NCBI RefSeq assembly: GCF_904846155.1
Contig: NZ_CAJGZP010000001.1
Location: 496,001-560,000, forward strand
Direction: 5' to 3'
From: Psychrobacter fulvigenes
GTDB lineage: Bacteria > Pseudomonadota > Gammaproteobacteria > Pseudomonadales > Moraxellaceae
Length of the DNA: 64,000 nt
Made by a program: the position numbers and the translations under genes. This document shows, piece after piece, positions 62,937 to 64,000 of the stretch. Position 1 is the first letter of the stretch. Each line of letters starts with the position of its first letter. Under the pieces are notes generated by a model. It ran no database searches and was not told the origin of the DNA. It saw only the letters and a list, made by a program, of their open reading frames with translations.

Positions 62937-64000
62937 ATGAAAAACCAGCCTAATGAAATGGTGAGGCTAGAGTGGCTACTACCATTATTTGATCAGCAGT
63001 TATCAATTATGTCTGATGGTTGGCAACTAGATGCTCATCCTGACTTTGAGCTTATGGCTCAGTATTATCATGAGACTAGTGGTGCCTTGACGATGGTGGA
63101 TCTGCCTCATCTTGCAACGCTAGCTGCCAAGCTTGCACAGTTTGCCAAAACATTCAGTCGTGAGACGCTCGATGCTGAGCACAGTCGATTGGCACAATTC
63201 GCCCATCAATTGTTGCAGCACGAATTAACGCAATATGTACAAACGGGCGCTTATCGAATCGTACTGCTGAATAAGGTTATTCAGCAGCTCTCTCGAGCCT
63301 TAGTGCAGAAGAATGTCGCAGTAGATGATAGTACAGCGCCGTCTGTAGATACTCTTATAGATACTGAGGTTTCTCACAGTATTGAAGTCGTTACCCCGAG
63401 TCATTCAGATTTAGAGGTTTTGCAACCTGAGCAATATCAGCTATTACTATTGGCATGGCGTCAGCAAGTTCAGCAACTACTCGCGGCTAATAGCAATCTA
63501 GAGACGGTCTTAGTAAGTCTAGAAAAATCCAGCTATTATTTATGGCAAACCAGTACTGACGTTCAACAGCAGCGCTTGTGGTATTTGACAGCACTATGGT
63601 TAAGCAACCTAGCAAATAACGCTCTGCCATTACCCTCAGGCTACGCACAGTTACTTTCACGCTTAGATCAGGTCATAGAAAACCGCCATCAGCAGACCTC
63701 TCATACCGACGAGCAGTCAGATAAGAGTATACAAAAAAACGATATTGAAGGTTTGCTGGCTGAGATATACATTCAACTCAGTATTCTTGAAAATATTGAT
63801 GAGCCAGCCCGAGATATACTCAGTCATTTATCGTCAGCCCATGATGCTAAGCTGCACTTTTTGCCACGCATACTAGCAGGACTTGAGTCTGTCATTTTTG
63901 GACTGGATGAGCCAAAAACACTCATAACACCATTGCAGCACATCAAAAAGCAGCTGGGACGACATGGCTGGATACAGTATGAGTCACAGGTTAGCCAAGT
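62937..64000 (+). CDS. chpA: Pilus chemotaxis hybrid kinase ChpA (PilL), N-terminal part
   Basis: The frame opens with MKNQPNEMVRLEWLLPLFDQ and runs off the window end after about 354 residues. The region around residue 50 (ETSGALTMVDLPHLATLAAK) matches the divergent N-terminal Hpt-like segments of ChpA/PilL. The position directly after pilJ is the conserved place for this large CheA-type kinase, which phosphorylates PilG and PilH. Catalytic and receiver domains would lie beyond the window. Confidence 0.85.
   Translation, partial: MKNQPNEMVRLEWLLPLFDQQLSIMSDGWQLDAHPDFELMAQYYHETSGALTMVDLPHLATLAAKLAQFAKTFSRETLDAEHSRLAQFAHQLLQHELTQYVQTGAYRIVLLNKVIQQLSRALVQKNVAVDDSTAPSVDTLIDTEVSHSIEVVTPSHSDLEVLQPEQYQLLLLAWRQQVQQLLAANSNLETVLVSLEKSSYYLWQTSTDVQQQRLWYLTALWLSNLANNALPLPSGYAQLLSRLDQVIENRHQQTSHTDEQSDKSIQKNDIEGLLAEIYIQLSILENIDEPARDILSHLSSAHDAKLHFLPRILAGLESVIFGLDEPKTLITPLQHIKKQLGRHGWIQYESQVSQ

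Noticed and set aside
1..64000. CRISPR arrays, tRNA or rRNA genes, prophage or integrative element
   Set aside because: No regularly spaced repeats, no cloverleaf with CCA-type end, and no integrase or phage structural genes were seen on either strand.

Overview
The window looks like a chromosomal segment of a Psychrobacter-like gammaproteobacterium (Moraxellaceae). This rests on the gene set and codon style: a PilGHIJ-ChpA pilus chemotaxis cluster, FadE, CoaBC next to RadC, a cold-shock protein with a long leader, YeiH with a divergent LysR regulator, and many small dispersed palindromic repeats. No marker such as rRNA is present, so the genus is an inference. I see no tRNA, rRNA, CRISPR or phage genes.

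Layout. 1-4 kb: partial pcm, a fumarylacetoacetase-family hydrolase, and PhoX alkaline phosphatase behind tandem Pho boxes. 4-6.6 kb: an IS4-type and an IS630-type insertion sequence lying about 30 bp apart. 6.7-13.1 kb: an alpha/beta hydrolase, Hsp33, a DUF454 protein, a cold-shock protein and the YeiH/LysR pair. 13.3-15.5 kb: four tandem universal stress protein paralogues. 15.8-25.8 kb: a PreP-like M16 protease, a lipoprotein serpin, two Nudix hydrolases flanking a 268-bp palindromic element, an MpaB-type oxygenase, a DUF2799 lipoprotein and NhaA. 26.4-32.3 kb: a Pho-box-preceded operon for uptake and C-P cleavage of an aminophosphonate (ABC transporter, FAD-dependent amine oxidase, phosphonatase-like HAD hydrolase). 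32.6-45.2 kb: two TSUP permeases, a dicarboxylate/amino-acid symporter with a damaged start, FadE, RadC, CoaBC, DUF2905, a histone-deacetylase-like protein and two little-known proteins. 45.4-48.8 kb: ccmABCDE for cytochrome c maturation. 49-54.3 kb: a broken aldo/keto reductase, a cytosine-deaminase-like amidohydrolase and a methionine-type ABC transporter (MetNIQ). 54.5-59.2 kb: a two-component system and a periplasmic adaptor-like lipoprotein. 59.6-64 kb: pilGHIJ and the start of chpA behind a sigma-54-like promoter.

How the genes work together. Two separated loci, phoX and the phosphonate operon, share 11-bp-spaced Pho-box repeats, so this segment contributes to phosphate-starvation scavenging of phosphate esters and aminophosphonates. 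The phosphonate operon has no PhnW transaminase; a DAO-family flavoenzyme appears to supply the aldehyde to the PhnX-like hydrolase. A second theme is lineage-specific enlargement by low-complexity or charged inserts: the histidine kinase ATPase domain is split by about 250 residues, the adaptor lipoprotein lipoyl hairpin by about 120, CoaB by a His/Cys-rich loop, and FadE has a long acidic tail. A third theme is small-scale genome wear: a 20-bp duplication kills an aldo/keto reductase, a TAG follows the expected ATG of the symporter, and miniature repeats sit between genes, including inside the ccm cluster.
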